Of a stretch of 64,000 nt of DNA, positions 11,288 to 22,790 are shown one piece after another. Positions within the stretch are counted from its first letter, which is position 1. Every line of letters begins with the position of its first letter. A program made the translations under genes and the position numbers. Source of the DNA: Rhizophagus irregularis (Eukaryota > Glomeromycota > Glomeromycetes > Glomerales > Glomeraceae); the NCBI RefSeq assembly GCF_026210795.1, contig NC_089429.1, positions 3,658,001 to 3,722,000 on the forward strand. The letters are read 5' to 3'. Under the pieces are notes generated by a model. That model searched no databases. It had not been told where the DNA came from and was given only the letters and a program-made list of their open reading frames with translations.

Positions 11288-13769
11288 CATCCTGTTATAT
11301 ACTTTTTTTGTAACAACCTCGGATTTATCACATGACATTACACAAAATTCCAAAAAAAGAAATTATTTTTCCCATTAAATTTGGAGAAGTAGGTAGCACC
11401 AGTATTGTACAAATTTCCAAAAAAGGAAATTTTCAATCATGTCATTAATTCTGGCCAGAATTATACTTTTTTGCACCAAATCTTGTAATTATTAGAATTA
11501 GCATTAATTTTGACCAAAATTATGCTTCACAAATCGCATTATGATGTGTGTAACTATTGTAATTATTGTCATTGTTACACATATTATGCACTGTTATACA
11601 CGTTACGCTATAACGCCATTATGCCACCAAAACTTTTTCATTATTTTCACGATATAACACTTCGCTCGCTTCACTCAACTTTTTACTTCAAGTTTTTTTG
11701 TTTTACAAGTTTTTTTTGCCCTAAAATTAACAAGGATCATTACAAGATGGACGTATCTGAATTGAATGTTCAAAAATTTACGCTTATAATACCACATAAA
11801 AGTATGTAAGTTCTTTATTTATATGCTTTATGTGGATACAATATCGTTTCTTATTTCAAAACATACAAACTTAGAGGAAGAATTAGGACAAGTACACCAA
11901 AACGATACTAATAAGGGTATATAGTGTATAGTATTTCTAATAATCTATCTGATTTTGTTTTTGCAATATTCAAACTTTTGTTTTCTCATGATATAGATAT
12001 AGAACAGGTTGAACTGAGTGATACTACAGAACCTCAGAACCTAGAAAGTAAAGGTAAAATTATTAGTTTCTTCATTGTTTCTTGTGTAAATATTCTGCAA
12101 TTCATCCAAATAGTAACTAAATCATTTTACCTTTGAAGATTCAACTACAGATCTTTGTATTGGTTGTATCTTTAAGTCATAGGATGACATTGATAATGTC
12201 ATGAAAGCCTTCGGTAAAAAGAATGGATTTACAATTATAAAGAAACGATTAGGTCAACACAAGGATGGAAACATAAAGCATCGAAGTTTTGGATGTGAAT
12301 TCGGTGGCCATTATCAATCACATAAACAGGTTGATATTAATAGTCATCGAAACTGTAAAACAAAACGCCTACAATGCCCATGGAATGCAAATTTCAATCG
12401 CACCCAAAACTCTCAAATTATAAAACTTACCACTTTCAATAACTCTCACAACCATACGTTATTTCCTGCTGATACTGAAAAGTATTTACCAAAATACCGT
12501 TATATTCCTGATGATGTTCTTAAAGAAGTTCAATTTCTCACTGAATATGGAAATCTAGCGATCACTACTTAAAGAAAGTTATTAAAGGCAAAATTTCCAA
12601 CTCTCTCTATCCTTGATTGTGATCTCGCCAATGCAATACAAAAATATAAGGTTAAGCCAGATATAGTACATGATGCATCTCATTTACTGAAAACACTAAT
12701 CGAGTATAAGTCAAACAGTCCTGGGTGGTTCATTGAATTTCAACTAGATCAAGAAATAGGCTTTCTTGATTATTTTGGATGTCTCCAACACATATTGCTC
12801 TTTGGTTGGAGTATCACGATATCATTTTAAACGATAATACTGCAAAAACCAACCGATATAACATGCCACTTTCACTCTTTCTTGCCGTTGATAATAATAC
12901 TAGATCTCGTCTTGTTGCACAGGCACTTATATCTGATGAAACAACGGAATCTTATAAATGGATCTTAGAGTGCACAAAAAAAGCAACAATGATCAAACCG
13001 TTAGTATTTGTTACTAACACGGATCCTGCTATGGATGCGGCAATTGAACAAATATATGAAACAACTTACCCAATTCACTATATCTTTCATATAAGCGAAA
13101 ATCTGCCAAAAAACACGAAATTCAAACTTTCTAATTAGTACGATGATTTTGTTCGTGACTTTTATCATTATCGCAATAGTTTGTGTGAAAAGAAAAAAAC
13201 TTCTTATGAAAGATGGGCGAAATTATTGAAAAATATTCAAGTGTGAAAGATTATTTAATGAGAACCCTTTATCCCAGCCGGCGGGCATGGGCTCGAGCAT
13301 TCATGTCAAGAATATTTACTGCGGGATCTAAACCACTTCACGCGTGAAAGGTTATAATAACATTATTAAACATGAGTTAACATCAAATAGTACCTTGTAT
13401 AATCTCACAAGTGCCCTTGATGCTCGGCTCAAAAGTGAGGTAAAATGGAATCAATTCTTTGAATATCAAACCCTATCAACCTGTATGGGAATCGCATCAG
13501 TTGGCCATGATCTTTTTCCAAAAGTGGATAAATTATTGTCCGAATATTTGACTCCTCACATTTTATCTGCTGTACGTTCTGAAATAGCGCAATGTCTCTA
13601 TTTTATTGCAAGTAAAGTGGAGTCAAACATTATTGAGGTAATTTGAAGTCTATTTTTTTGTGTTAGAAATTAGTAACGAATCATTTTTTTTCATTTTTGC
13701 CATATAGGATCCAAGTGTTAGTATAACAGATGGATGTATTGAAGATAAATATGATGCCAAGCAAACCTT

Positions 13770-14064
13770 TCCTATAAAAAAAGAAAATTCGGAATCTGTC
13801 CTGAAAAGTATGGAAAATGTCCGGAAAATTTTCGTGCGTCCAGAAAACATTCAGAAACGGTCACGTTTTGGAACACTTTCCGGACGCACAAATTCCAGAC
13901 ATTTTCTTGACACTCCAGAATTTGTCCAGAATTTGTCCAGAATCGAGCGTCCAGAAAATGTTCCAAAACATGACCGTTTCCGAATGTTTTCCGGACGCAC
14001 GGAAAATTTCCGGACATTTTCCATACTTTTCAAGACAAATTCCGAATTTTCTTTTTTTATAGGG
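13770..14064. mobile_element. 295-bp foldback MITE with CCTATAAAAA ends
   Basis: The element is one long imperfect palindrome. It starts CCTATAAAAAAAGAAAATTC and ends with its complement GAATTTTCTTTTTTTATAGG. The arms contain 'gtccggaaaattttc'- and 'ccggacgcac'-type words. The 3-bp direct repeat CTT flanks it (13767-13769 and 14065-14067), allowing one mismatch in the first base of the end. Its end sequence matches the 250-bp element at 59065-59314. The 3-bp duplication suggests a PIF/Harbinger- or CACTA-like mover. It interrupts the transposase pseudogene after its last intron. Because it is palindromic, long open frames appear in several frames here; they are not genes. Confidence 0.82.
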
Positions 14065-14236
14065 CTTATTAAAATCAATGATAGCTGAAGTTGGTGAAGA
14101 AAGAGTTTGTGAACTATGGAAGATTACGGACGTGCGACCTGATAACAAAAAACACATACATTTCGTAATAATAATTGATCCTGTCTCATATCTCTGTTTG
14201 TGTATGTCTAATATATCCCGTGGTATTGTTTGTCGT

Positions 14237-14630
14237 TAAAGCTCTACATGAGCCAGCTTGAGCCGAGCCAAGGGCTAGCTCGGCTTGGCTTAGCTTAGCT
14301 TGTTCCAAAAGTTCACAAGCTGGCTCATTTTCAAAATCATATAAAATTTATTATAACTAAAATTTCAAAACGTGATAACTTCGCCAATATTGCTCCAAAT
14401 TTAATGATTTTACTACCATTAGATTCGTCTCATCAAGAGGAATCGAATGGTAGTAAATTTATTAAATTTGGAGCAATATTGGCGAAGTTATCATGTTTTG
14501 AAACTTTAGTTTTAATTTTTAATAAATAGAGTCAGGGTAACATCAAGCCAAGCTATAACTGCAACTTAGTTTGGCTTGGCTTAGTGCAGCTTAAAAGCTC
14601 ACAAGCTGGCTCAGCTCATGTAGAGCACTA
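14237..14630. mobile_element. 394-bp hAT-type MITE inside the SWIM finger
   Basis: The left end is TAAAGCTCTACATGAGCCAG. The right end, read inward, is TAGTGCTCTACATGAGC, so the ends are inverted repeats with the hAT TA-N-N-G form. Near-identical 8-bp flanks TTTGTCGT (14229-14236) and TTTGTCAT (14631-14638) are the target duplication. The subterminal zones carry 'gagccgagcc', 'ggcttggctta' and 'caagctggctca' words. The centre (about 14340-14510) is a second palindrome with the shared 'attcgtctcat' and 'gaatggtagta' motif. It splits the CxC...CxH motif of the MULE transposase. Confidence 0.88.
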
Positions 14631-15530
14631 TTTGTCATCATTATTTTCGAGTAATGATGATTTTAGCAGTGGCTGGCTTTCAAATTCAGATGATACCTTC
14701 ACGATGGTATGTTGATGATCAAAAAAGTAAGGATGCTGGTGCAACAACTCTTTTTGTAAGCCAGGAGTCCATGTAAAATTTTTCGGGTATAATATTTGTT
14801 CCAAATCCTTTGGCTATTCCTACAACTGTTACCCATGTTTTATATCGTGCAACAAAAAAAAAGATGAAGTATGGAGAAGTGTAGGGCTTGCACGGCAGGC
14901 AACTCAACTTGCTGTTGAGCATGATAGTCATGGTGAGATAATTGGATGGTTAAAAAAGTTTATTGACAAGCACAAAGAAATAGAAATCGCGCAAAACCAA
15001 GACCTTATGGAAGTTCAAGTGAATAACAACAAAGAAAACGAACCTTTACAAGTTGAAAATCCGCTAGTTTCGCAACGTAAAGGGCGTCCAGAAACAAAGT
15101 GATATAAATCCTCAACTGAAACAAAGTCTCACGTGAAATATACCTGCAAAATGTGTGGTCAAACAGGACATAATAGCGCAAGGTGCCAGAATCGGTAATA
15201 TATCTATCTTTGTTTTGATTCTTTGTCTTGACTTATTTTTTGACAATTCACTTAATGATATGTTATGTTTGCAGAAGCCATTTACATTTATAGAGTGCAT
15301 ATAGTTAAGTTTCTTTAAATAAATGCGCGTTGATACTTGTACTGTGCATTTTATTTTTGTGCAATAATCAGTTCAAAGCCACCAAAATCACGTGATTTTA
15401 TAATAAATAAATATATAAATTCGATATTATAAAAAAAGCAATAAATTTAAAATTTTTAAATTTTATAAAATTTTTATCCGACCTAATTTTCTGAGGTTGT
15501 TACAAAAAAAGTGTATAACAGGATGTTACA

Positions 15531-16060
15531 AATAAATTTATCCATAATGTATACTAAAATTTTAATTATAGCTTAATTTTACTTCACATATTAATTTTTA
15601 TCTAAATTGGAGTATAATTAAGTAACTTTACTAATGAGATTTTGAGATTTAATATAAAATAAGTATTTCATCATATGGGCTGATTTGTCTACTCTGCATT
15701 AAAAAGAGTTATTAATTGATTTTCACAATTTTTATTACTCAAAATTGTTTTATAATACCAAAAAATCATCTGATTGATGATCACTTGACTAAATAATAAG
15801 TTAAACAAAAATTTACATTTGCAAAACTTAAATTATTAAATGTAAAAGAGTTGTGAAAAAACCCATTTCACTAATAAAAAACCTATTTCTCATATATATA
15901 GAATTTTTAACATATATTATTAAAAAGTAAGTATATTTTAATAAAATATAAAGTAAAATAAAAATTTATATAGCCTTAGTAGCTATAAATGTTTATAAAA
16001 GTATAATAAAAATATCATATAAAAGATGGTATCATAATAAATATTTTCAAACAATAAAAA
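15531..16060. other. AT-rich spacer
   Basis: Nothing beyond AT-rich sequence was seen. Confidence 0.4.
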
Positions 16061-16084
16061 TAATTATTTTATGTCGGAGTTTGT

Positions 16085-16430
16085 ATTACCATCTTTAGAT
16101 GCAAATATATCAAGATTCACTGATCCATTTTCTATAAATTTAGGCACGTTGGAATGCCCTTGTTCTGGACTTTATAGGCGAAAAAAGAGCTTGCCGATTG
16201 AATCATTAGATCCAAAGATATTTACGTTTAAAGTTGAGGTACGAACTTTTTAACATGCTTAAATGCAAATATCTTGGGATCCACTAATCCATTTTTTATA
16301 AATTTAGGCTCTTTGGAAAGCCTTTGATGTGGTCTATATAAACGAAAAAAGAGCTTGCCAATTGGATTACTGGATCTGGAGATATTTACATTTTAAGTTG
16401 AGATACAAAATTTTAACATATATAATAGTA
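16085..16430. repeat. Two tandem copies of a unit of about 175 bp
   Basis: The copies at about 16095-16255 and 16260-16430 share 'atgcaaatat', 'ccattttctataaatttagg', 'ttggaa(t/a)gcc', 'cgaaaaaagagcttgcc', 'tagatccaaagatatttac' and 'aagttgag'. They differ by scattered substitutions. A 60-codon frame in the first copy is not preserved in the second, so no gene is called. Confidence 0.75.
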
Positions 16431-16609
16431 AGTGCTAACTTCTTTTCTACTGTCTAGACAATAAAAAAATACATACATATTGCTGATTTATTTTATATTA
16501 ATAAATATTTATATCCTAGTATTTTTTTCATTTTTACAATAAAATCATTAATATTGTCTACTAATTTGAAAATTGAGAATTTTTTAATATTCCTTGTCAT
16601 ATATTAAGA

Positions 16610-16870
16610 AAACTATATTTTTATATATGCTGAATCTATTCAGAATATTAGAATTCAAAATATTAGAATTAAGGATATTTAAATTTGAGATATTGGAATT
16701 CAAGATATTGGGATTTAGGATTCAGAAAATTAGACTTTAGGAAATGGAAATTGAAAAATAAGGATTCAAAAAATTGTATATTTCAGGAAAATATTTAGTT
16801 CAGAAAATTGGCATTTAGGCAAATGACTTCAGGAAAAGATATATTTAGGAAAAAGGCATTCATGAAATTG
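16610..16870. repeat. Degenerate minisatellite, unit about 14-18 bp
   Basis: Words such as 'gaattcaagatattggg', 'agaatattagaattcaa' and 'ttcaggaaaat' follow one another with changing length. It is a decayed short-period repeat without coding features. Confidence 0.5.
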
Positions 16871-17279
16871 TAACCATCATATATAATTGCTGATCACTAA
16901 TTTTATTATTTAATTATTTAATTGATTTTATACTACTATTATCAGCGATATTTAATTATGCTGCTAGTTCTTATATAAAATATATATAGAGTATTGCTAA
17001 TCTTAACCAGAAGATAATTCCTCCCCCTCTTATTAAGAATTTAAAAAAAAATAAACTTTTTTTATGAAATATATAAAATAAATATAATTGGATATTAATC
17101 GCATAAAAATTTGTCAATTCTTAGTTTTAAAAAAAATTTTTATTATAAAAAATACAATTTAACTATAGAAATCAAAATTATGTAATTTTCTTAAAAACCA
17201 TCTGAACAACTACCTTTTTTAACTTAATAAAACCTTTTCTTTTCATAAATTTACATATAATTTTATTCTTACATTACTA

Positions 17280-17811
17280 TTCCTTAAACTGTAGGGATTA
17301 AAATTAACTTTAAAAATTTTTGAATTTTTAAAATATTTTAAGATCTAGTGATTATAGAAAGATGAAATTATATTTGTAAGGCACATTTAATGGTAATAAA
17401 ATCATAACTCTAAAATTGATAGATAAAAAGTTATATTAATTTATAAATTTTTAGATTTTATAAGTTATTCTGTCACATAATATTTGCAGAAGAACAATTT
17501 TATTTCTATCAGATTCTTCTCATTAAGACGCATCAAATGGTGGTAATTTTATGTTTCTAGGGTTAATGGATAAAAAGATATTTCAATTTGAAAAATTTAG
17601 CTACTATTTATTATAATTTGTCGATCATTTACTTTTAAAAAATCATTAATCAAATTGAACTTTTTTTTCAATTTTTACTTAGAAAATACTATAGAATTTA
17701 TTACAAAAATATTGGTTTATGTAATAAAATATTTTAAGATTATATTTAAAAGTGTCTTTAATTAAAAAACAAAATTGCAGGCAAATTTGGTTGCAAAACA
17801 GTTTAAGGGAT
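17280..17811. mobile_element. Possible 0.53-kb inverted-repeat element
   Basis: The left end 'tccttaaactgtagggatta' faces the right end 'aaaacagtttaaggga'. The inner right side, 'ttgcaggcaaatttgg', resembles the end of the element at 48949. The interior includes one copy of the recurring 'attcttctcattaagacgca' and 'caaatggtgg' motif near 17511. No target duplication was identified. Confidence 0.35.
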
Positions 17812-18127
17812 ACAAGTCAATATTTTAATTAAAAATTGAAATAAAGGGAAAGGGGAGAAAAATTCCCCCAGGTTAAGTTTAGTAATTCTCATATATATAA
17901 AGCTGAAATTAAACCTAAAAGCCAAATTTAAAGTCATAATAATTAAAATTAAGATGAAATTACATCAACTACTTTTTAGTTTTTTAGATTTTTTAGGCAT
18001 ACTTGCTTATGCAATAAGTAATCTCAATTGCATCGCCATGAGATCGCTTTAAAAAACCTGCCTCTTTGAATGATGATTTATTAATTACTTTATTTTGAAC
18101 AACTTTCATTGTTTTATGAATACATAA
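17812..18127. other. AT-rich spacer with one copy of a gene-fragment repeat
   Basis: The stretch 17960-18110 on the minus strand reads FKEAGFLKRSHGDAIEIT, which recurs in the repeats at 20.2-22.1 kb and at 30.2 kb. It is a decayed copy of that family. Confidence 0.45.
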
Positions 18128-18304
18128 GGGAGCTTACAGATATTACGTAATTATCAAAGGAAGGAGGGGGTAACCAAAATCTTACGTTACACTTAATAAA
18201 ATATATAATTTATAAATATTATAATTTGATTGGTTATTAAATCTGACAAGGGGGGGGAGTAAATTTATATTAAACTGAATATTACGTAATATATGTAACT
18301 TCCC
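18128..18304. mobile_element. 177-bp MITE with TAA target duplication
   Basis: The ends GGGAGCTTACAGATATTACG and CGTAATATATGTAACTTCCC are inverted repeats, flanked by TAA at 18125-18127 and 18305-18307. A 3-bp TWA duplication fits PIF/Harbinger-type elements. A second, longer copy in opposite orientation lies at 19793-20202. Confidence 0.75.
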
Positions 18305-18307
18305 TAA

Positions 18308-21300
18308 CTAATAAATCATATAAAGATTTATAAGAAATAATAACTAAATAACTAAATTTTCATGATAATAACAAATCATACCTTTAAATTAAAGACTGCA
18401 GCAAGTAGTAACAATACAGAAGAAAAAATCAGTCATCATCCAGAACTTCAAGTACTTCGCCCTGAATTAATTTACATACATATCCATAAGGATCATTATC
18501 TAGATATAATATCATTATGAAAAGCTCTACAATTGTAAAATTAATTAAGTCATAAAATCAAGTTGTTAAAAAACATCAATAATATTTATCAGAATAGATT
18601 ATTCCTATAATTTGTATTTTTTTTCTTTTATCAATATTCCAATTGACTCTTATTAATAATTTGACAATTATATTCTTAAGCATCTTTGGTAATTTTAATT
18701 TGGATTTAGTTAAAATTTTTATATCATATTCATCAGTAAATTTTCTTCTAGCCTCACCGGCTCTAAACTCATTATTGTCTTTATTGTCTACTGATTTTAA
18801 AATTCAGTCACTACAGTGATTAAGTTTTTTTCTATTACTTAATTTTTTTTCAATGTTCTTTTTATTTGATGTGGCTACACTAGTACTTTTTTCTCTTAAA
18901 GAATAATGAAATTTTAAATATTGTAGCTAAGCTAATATGTTGCAATAATAAAAAGTAAAATCATTACTGAACTATTAATATTCTATTAATATCACTAAAA
19001 TCTTGATCTATGATTAGAAATCATATATGACAGTTATACCATGATTTGAGATTTTTCTGTTTTAATAATTATTATAAAATAAAAAAAAAGTTTGACAAAA
19101 TTAATATTACAAATAAATTTCATATTATAAATAATTCATTAAATAGCTTTTATTATTTCATAAATATATGACTAATAAATTTCTTTTTAATTAACATAGT
19201 TATAAACTATATATTCTATATTATCTATATTATTATATATTAAAATTTCAAGTATTATTAATATGTATATTTTTGGGTAATTAATAAAATATAAATTCCA
19301 TTATTTTTGTTCAAGTAATGTATATATATACATATTTTATTTATATATATTTTTTCTTTCTTTTTTTATCAATAGAAATAAATAAATAAATAGTATCAAA
19401 TTTGCCAATAAACTGTCTCAAATAAAATCAGATTATTAAAAAATATCAATAATATTCATCAAAATAAACTATTTTTACAGTTTGTATTTTTTTCTTTTAT
19501 CAATATTCCAATTAATACTTCCCAATTATTTGATGATTATGTTTTTAAACATCTTTAATAATTTTAACTTAAATTCAGTTAAAATTTTTATGTTATATTC
19601 ATCAGTAAATTTACTTTTAATCTCAAATCTAGATGCATTTTTTTATTTTATATAATTTGTTTTCATTTTTCATGCTGTAGGATCTGAATTCAATTGCTTC
19701 ATCTATCATTAGATTTATTGCATTTCTTTTTAATTTAATTTTATAAAAATATTTATTATTATGGATTGTAGTAATATCATTGTTATACTTAAGGGAGTTA
19801 CACATATTACGTAATATTCAGTTTAATATAAACTTACTCCTCCCCTCCTTGTCAGATTTAATAACCAATCAAATTATAATATTTATAAATTATATAATTT
19901 TATTAAATGTAATGTAAGATTTTGATTACCCCATGATCCTACTTACTTATAAGATAGGTCACCCCCAGGCCTAAAGTAAAAATCATATATAAAATTCTTT
20001 GCAGATCCTATTATAAAAGGAAATTTTATGTTATATTGTTATAATTTTTTCCTTTTTAGCTAATTAACCAATAGAATTTAAGAAAAAAGTAAGGTAAAAA
20101 CTATTAGTAAAGGGCCAATTTTTTACAGTGACCTTTATTATAAATAAGCGGAGTCCTGTTACCCTCCCTCCTTTAATAATTACGTAATATGTGTAAGCTT
20201 CCTTATTCTATTTATATTAAACTTTTAGTTTTTTAGATTTTTTAGATATACTTGTGTAATGAGCAATCTCAATTGCATCATCATAAGATTGTTTTAAAAA
20301 ACCTGGTTTTTTGAATAATGATTTATTGATTTCTTTATTTTCAAATTGTGAATTGATCTATAAATTGTTATAATATATTCTTAATAATTATTATAAAATA
20401 AAAAAAAGTTTGACAAGATTAATATATTACAAATAAATTTCATATTATTAATAATTTATTGAATAGCTTTTATTATTTTATGAATACATGACTAATATGA
20501 CTAATAAATTTTCTTTTTAATTAACATAGTTGTGAACTATAAAATTTTGAATATATATTTTGTATTATTTATATTATTATAGATTAAAATTTCAAGTGTT
20601 ATTAATATATATATTTTTGAATAATTAATAAAGTATGAATTCCATTATTTCTATCCAAGTAGTATATATATATATACATATTTTATTTATATATATAATT
20701 TCTTTTTTTTTTATCATTAAAAATAAATAAAAAAATAAATAGCATCAAATTTGACAATAAACTGTTTTAAATAAAATCAGGTTGTTAAAGAATATTAATA
20801 ATATTCACAAAATAAATTATTTTTACAGTTTGTATTTTTTTTCTTTTATCAATATTCCAATTAATTCTTTCCAATTATTTGATAATTATGTTCTTAAACA
20901 TTTTTAGTAATTCAGTTAAAATTTTTATGTCATATTCATCAGTAAATTTACTTTTAATTTCAGATTTAGATGCATTTTTTATTTCATACAATTTGTCATC
21001 ATTTTCCATATTATAGAATGCTGTAGAATCTGAATTCAATTGCTTCATTTATCATTGGATTTATTGCATTTTTTTTTTAATTTAATTTCATAAAAATATT
21101 TATTATTATAAATTGTAGTAACGTCATTATTATACTTATTCTATTTATATTAAACTTTTAGTTTTTTAGATTTTTTTAGGTGTATTTGTACAATAAGCAA
21201 TTGCATTATTATAAAATCATTTTTAAAAAACTTGCCTCTTTAAATAATAATTTATTGATTTTTTTATTTTGAACAGCTTTTATTATTTCATGAATATATA

Positions 21301-22170
21301 ACTAATAAATCATATAAAGATTTATAAAAAATAATAACTTACAATTTGTCTTTATTTTCCATGTAGAATGCTATAAAATCTGAATTTAATTGCTGTATTT
21401 ATCATTGGATTTGTTGCATTTTTTTTTAATTTAATTTTATAAAAATATTAATTATTTAGATTGTAATAATGTCATTATTATGCTTATTCTATTTATATTA
21501 AACTTTTAGTTTTTTAAATATTTTAGATGTATTTATACAATGACCAATTTCAATTGTATTATCATAAAATCATTTTAAAAAACTTGTCTCTTTGAATAAT
21601 GATTTATTGATTTCTTTATTTTGAACAGCTTTCATTATTTCACAAATATATGACTAATAATAAATTATATAAAGATTTATAAGAAATAATAACTTACAAT
21701 TTATTTTTATTTTTCATGTAAAATGCTGTAGAATTTGAATTCAATTGTTACATCTATTATTGGATTTATTGCATTTTTTTTAATTTAATTCCATAAAAAT
21801 ATTTATTATTATGAATTGTAGTAATGTTATTATTTGTGCTTATTCTATTTATATTACTTATGCAATGAGCAATCTCAAATGCATTATTATAAAATCATTT
21901 TAAAAAACTTATTTTTTTAAATAATAATTTATTGATTTCTTTATTTTAAATAGCTTTCATTATTTTATAAATATATCATTAATAAATCATATAAAGATTT
22001 ATAAGAAATAATAATTTACAATTTGTCTTTATTTTCATATAAAATGCTAGAATTTGAATCCAATTGTCGCAGTCATCATTGGATTTGTTGCATTTTTTTT
22101 AATTTAATTCTATAAAAATATTTATTATTATAGATTGTAGTAATATTATTGTTTATTCTATTTATATATT
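18308..22170 (-). repeat. Degenerate gene-fragment repeat family, partly tandem (unit about 345 bp)
   Basis: From about 21148 to 22165 three head-to-tail units of about 345 bp share 'cttattctatttatatta', 'cttttagttttttagat', 'cattttaaaaaacttg', 'gatttattgatttcttt', 'tgactaataaat' and 'tttaattctataaaaatatt'. Earlier copies lie at 18.3-19.8 and 20.2-21.1 kb, and others at 30.2 and 32.0-32.35 kb. On the minus strand two once-coding pieces recur: FTDEYDIKILT with MLKNIIVKLL and INWNIDKRKKIQ, and FKEAGFLKRSHGDAIEIT. Every copy is stopped or frameshifted. The parent gene is not recognised. Confidence 0.55.
19793..20202. mobile_element. 410-bp MITE, inverted relative of the 18128 element
   Basis: The left end GGGAGTTACACATATTACGT and right end ACGTAATATGTGTAAGCTTCC are inverted repeats. 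The flanks are TAA (19790-19792) and TTA (20203-20205). The block 'ataaccaatcaaattataat' near 19860 is the complement of sequence in the 177-bp copy. The extra length lies in the middle and is non-coding. Confidence 0.7.
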
Positions 22171-22790
22171 TTTTTTTTAATTTTTAGTTTATTAATTATA
22201 ATACTTGGAATTATACAATATAAGTAAATTACATTACAAAATATACAGTAAATAGGTTAACTACTCCTGCAGTACAATGAGAATACATTAATAAACCTGG
22301 TGCAAATGCACCTATGAATTAAAAGAAAAAAGATGCAGGAAAAATAGAAACAAAAAAAAAAGTCCCACATACAAAAAAGAAAATAAAAAACAAATATGTA
22401 AAAATAAGGAAATAGTCAGTAATGAAGCCACCCTACTACCATTGGTAAATTTTTTAGGATAAAAATCTGCAAAGATCTCTGGCCTAAATTTCTGCACAGA
22501 TCTGCTACCCTATCAACACATGTCAGAGAAAATTTTTTAATAAAATCTATACAGATCTGCAAATGTTAAAAAATCTGCACAGAATTTTAAAAATAAATCT
22601 TCAGAATTTTTCAAAACAACTCAAATTCAGTTATCTGCTATTGAATGTTAACTAGTATCAATTTATTTAATTTATTTAATAAAAGTATTACAAATTATAT
22701 GTACAAATTAATTAAACTACACTAATTATTCTATACTACAAATTTATACGTTGTTAATAGTTTGGACATTGTTCCAGTTAGTTCGATTCT
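22171..22790. other. AT-rich spacer
   Basis: No gene supported. A 61-codon minus-strand frame at 22312-22497 is partly low-complexity (Phe, Leu) and unsupported. A run of 'aaaatctgcacagatct' words lies at 22460-22600. Confidence 0.4.

Larger units (their letters stand above)
11747..15199 (+). pseudogene. MULE transposase with FAR1-type, SWIM and CCHC zinc fingers, inactivated
   Basis: The gene starts at ATG 11747 with a short first exon ending at a GTAAGTTC donor. The FAR1-type DNA-binding region runs from about 12128 to 12500, and an in-frame TAG at 12180 replaces the Trp expected in 'KSWDD'. After stops and a frameshift near 12570 and 12780, the transposase core begins. The first Asp region is around 12830 (NDNTAKTNRYNMPL), and the second is at about 13020 (TNTDPAMDAAIEQ), followed by HISENL. 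The third acidic residue, usually Glu in an RVESYN-like motif, reads Lys here (RVKGYN, about 13340). A typical short intron with an acceptor at 13709 follows. The SWIM finger (CLC...CRH, about 14200-14240) is split by one MITE, and another MITE lies at 13770. A CCHC knuckle, C-x2-C-x4-H-x4-C, ends the frame at 15199. In life it would cut and paste the element; here it is dead. Confidence 0.88.
10521..15530 (+). mobile_element. MULE transposon (about 4.2 kb without a 754-bp insertion in its left end)
   Basis: The left end TGTAACATCCTGT is interrupted at 10534 by a MITE and resumes after it as 'tatatactttttttgtaaca' and 'acctcgg' to about 11322. The right end (15492-15530) is the complement: TGAGGTTGTTACAAAAAAA, then GTGTATAACAGGATGTTACA. 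About 38 bp match with two or three differences. Inside is a plus-strand transposase pseudogene of the FAR1/MULE type. A clean target duplication was not found: the flanks 'aaatgtatt' and 'aataaattt' match only partly. Two more elements sit inside the transposase. A short relative with the same kind of ends lies at 30391-30704. Confidence 0.8.

Noticed and set aside
13772-14157. Five overlapping open frames on both strands
   Set aside because: They arise from the palindromic MITE; the arms are open in several frames.
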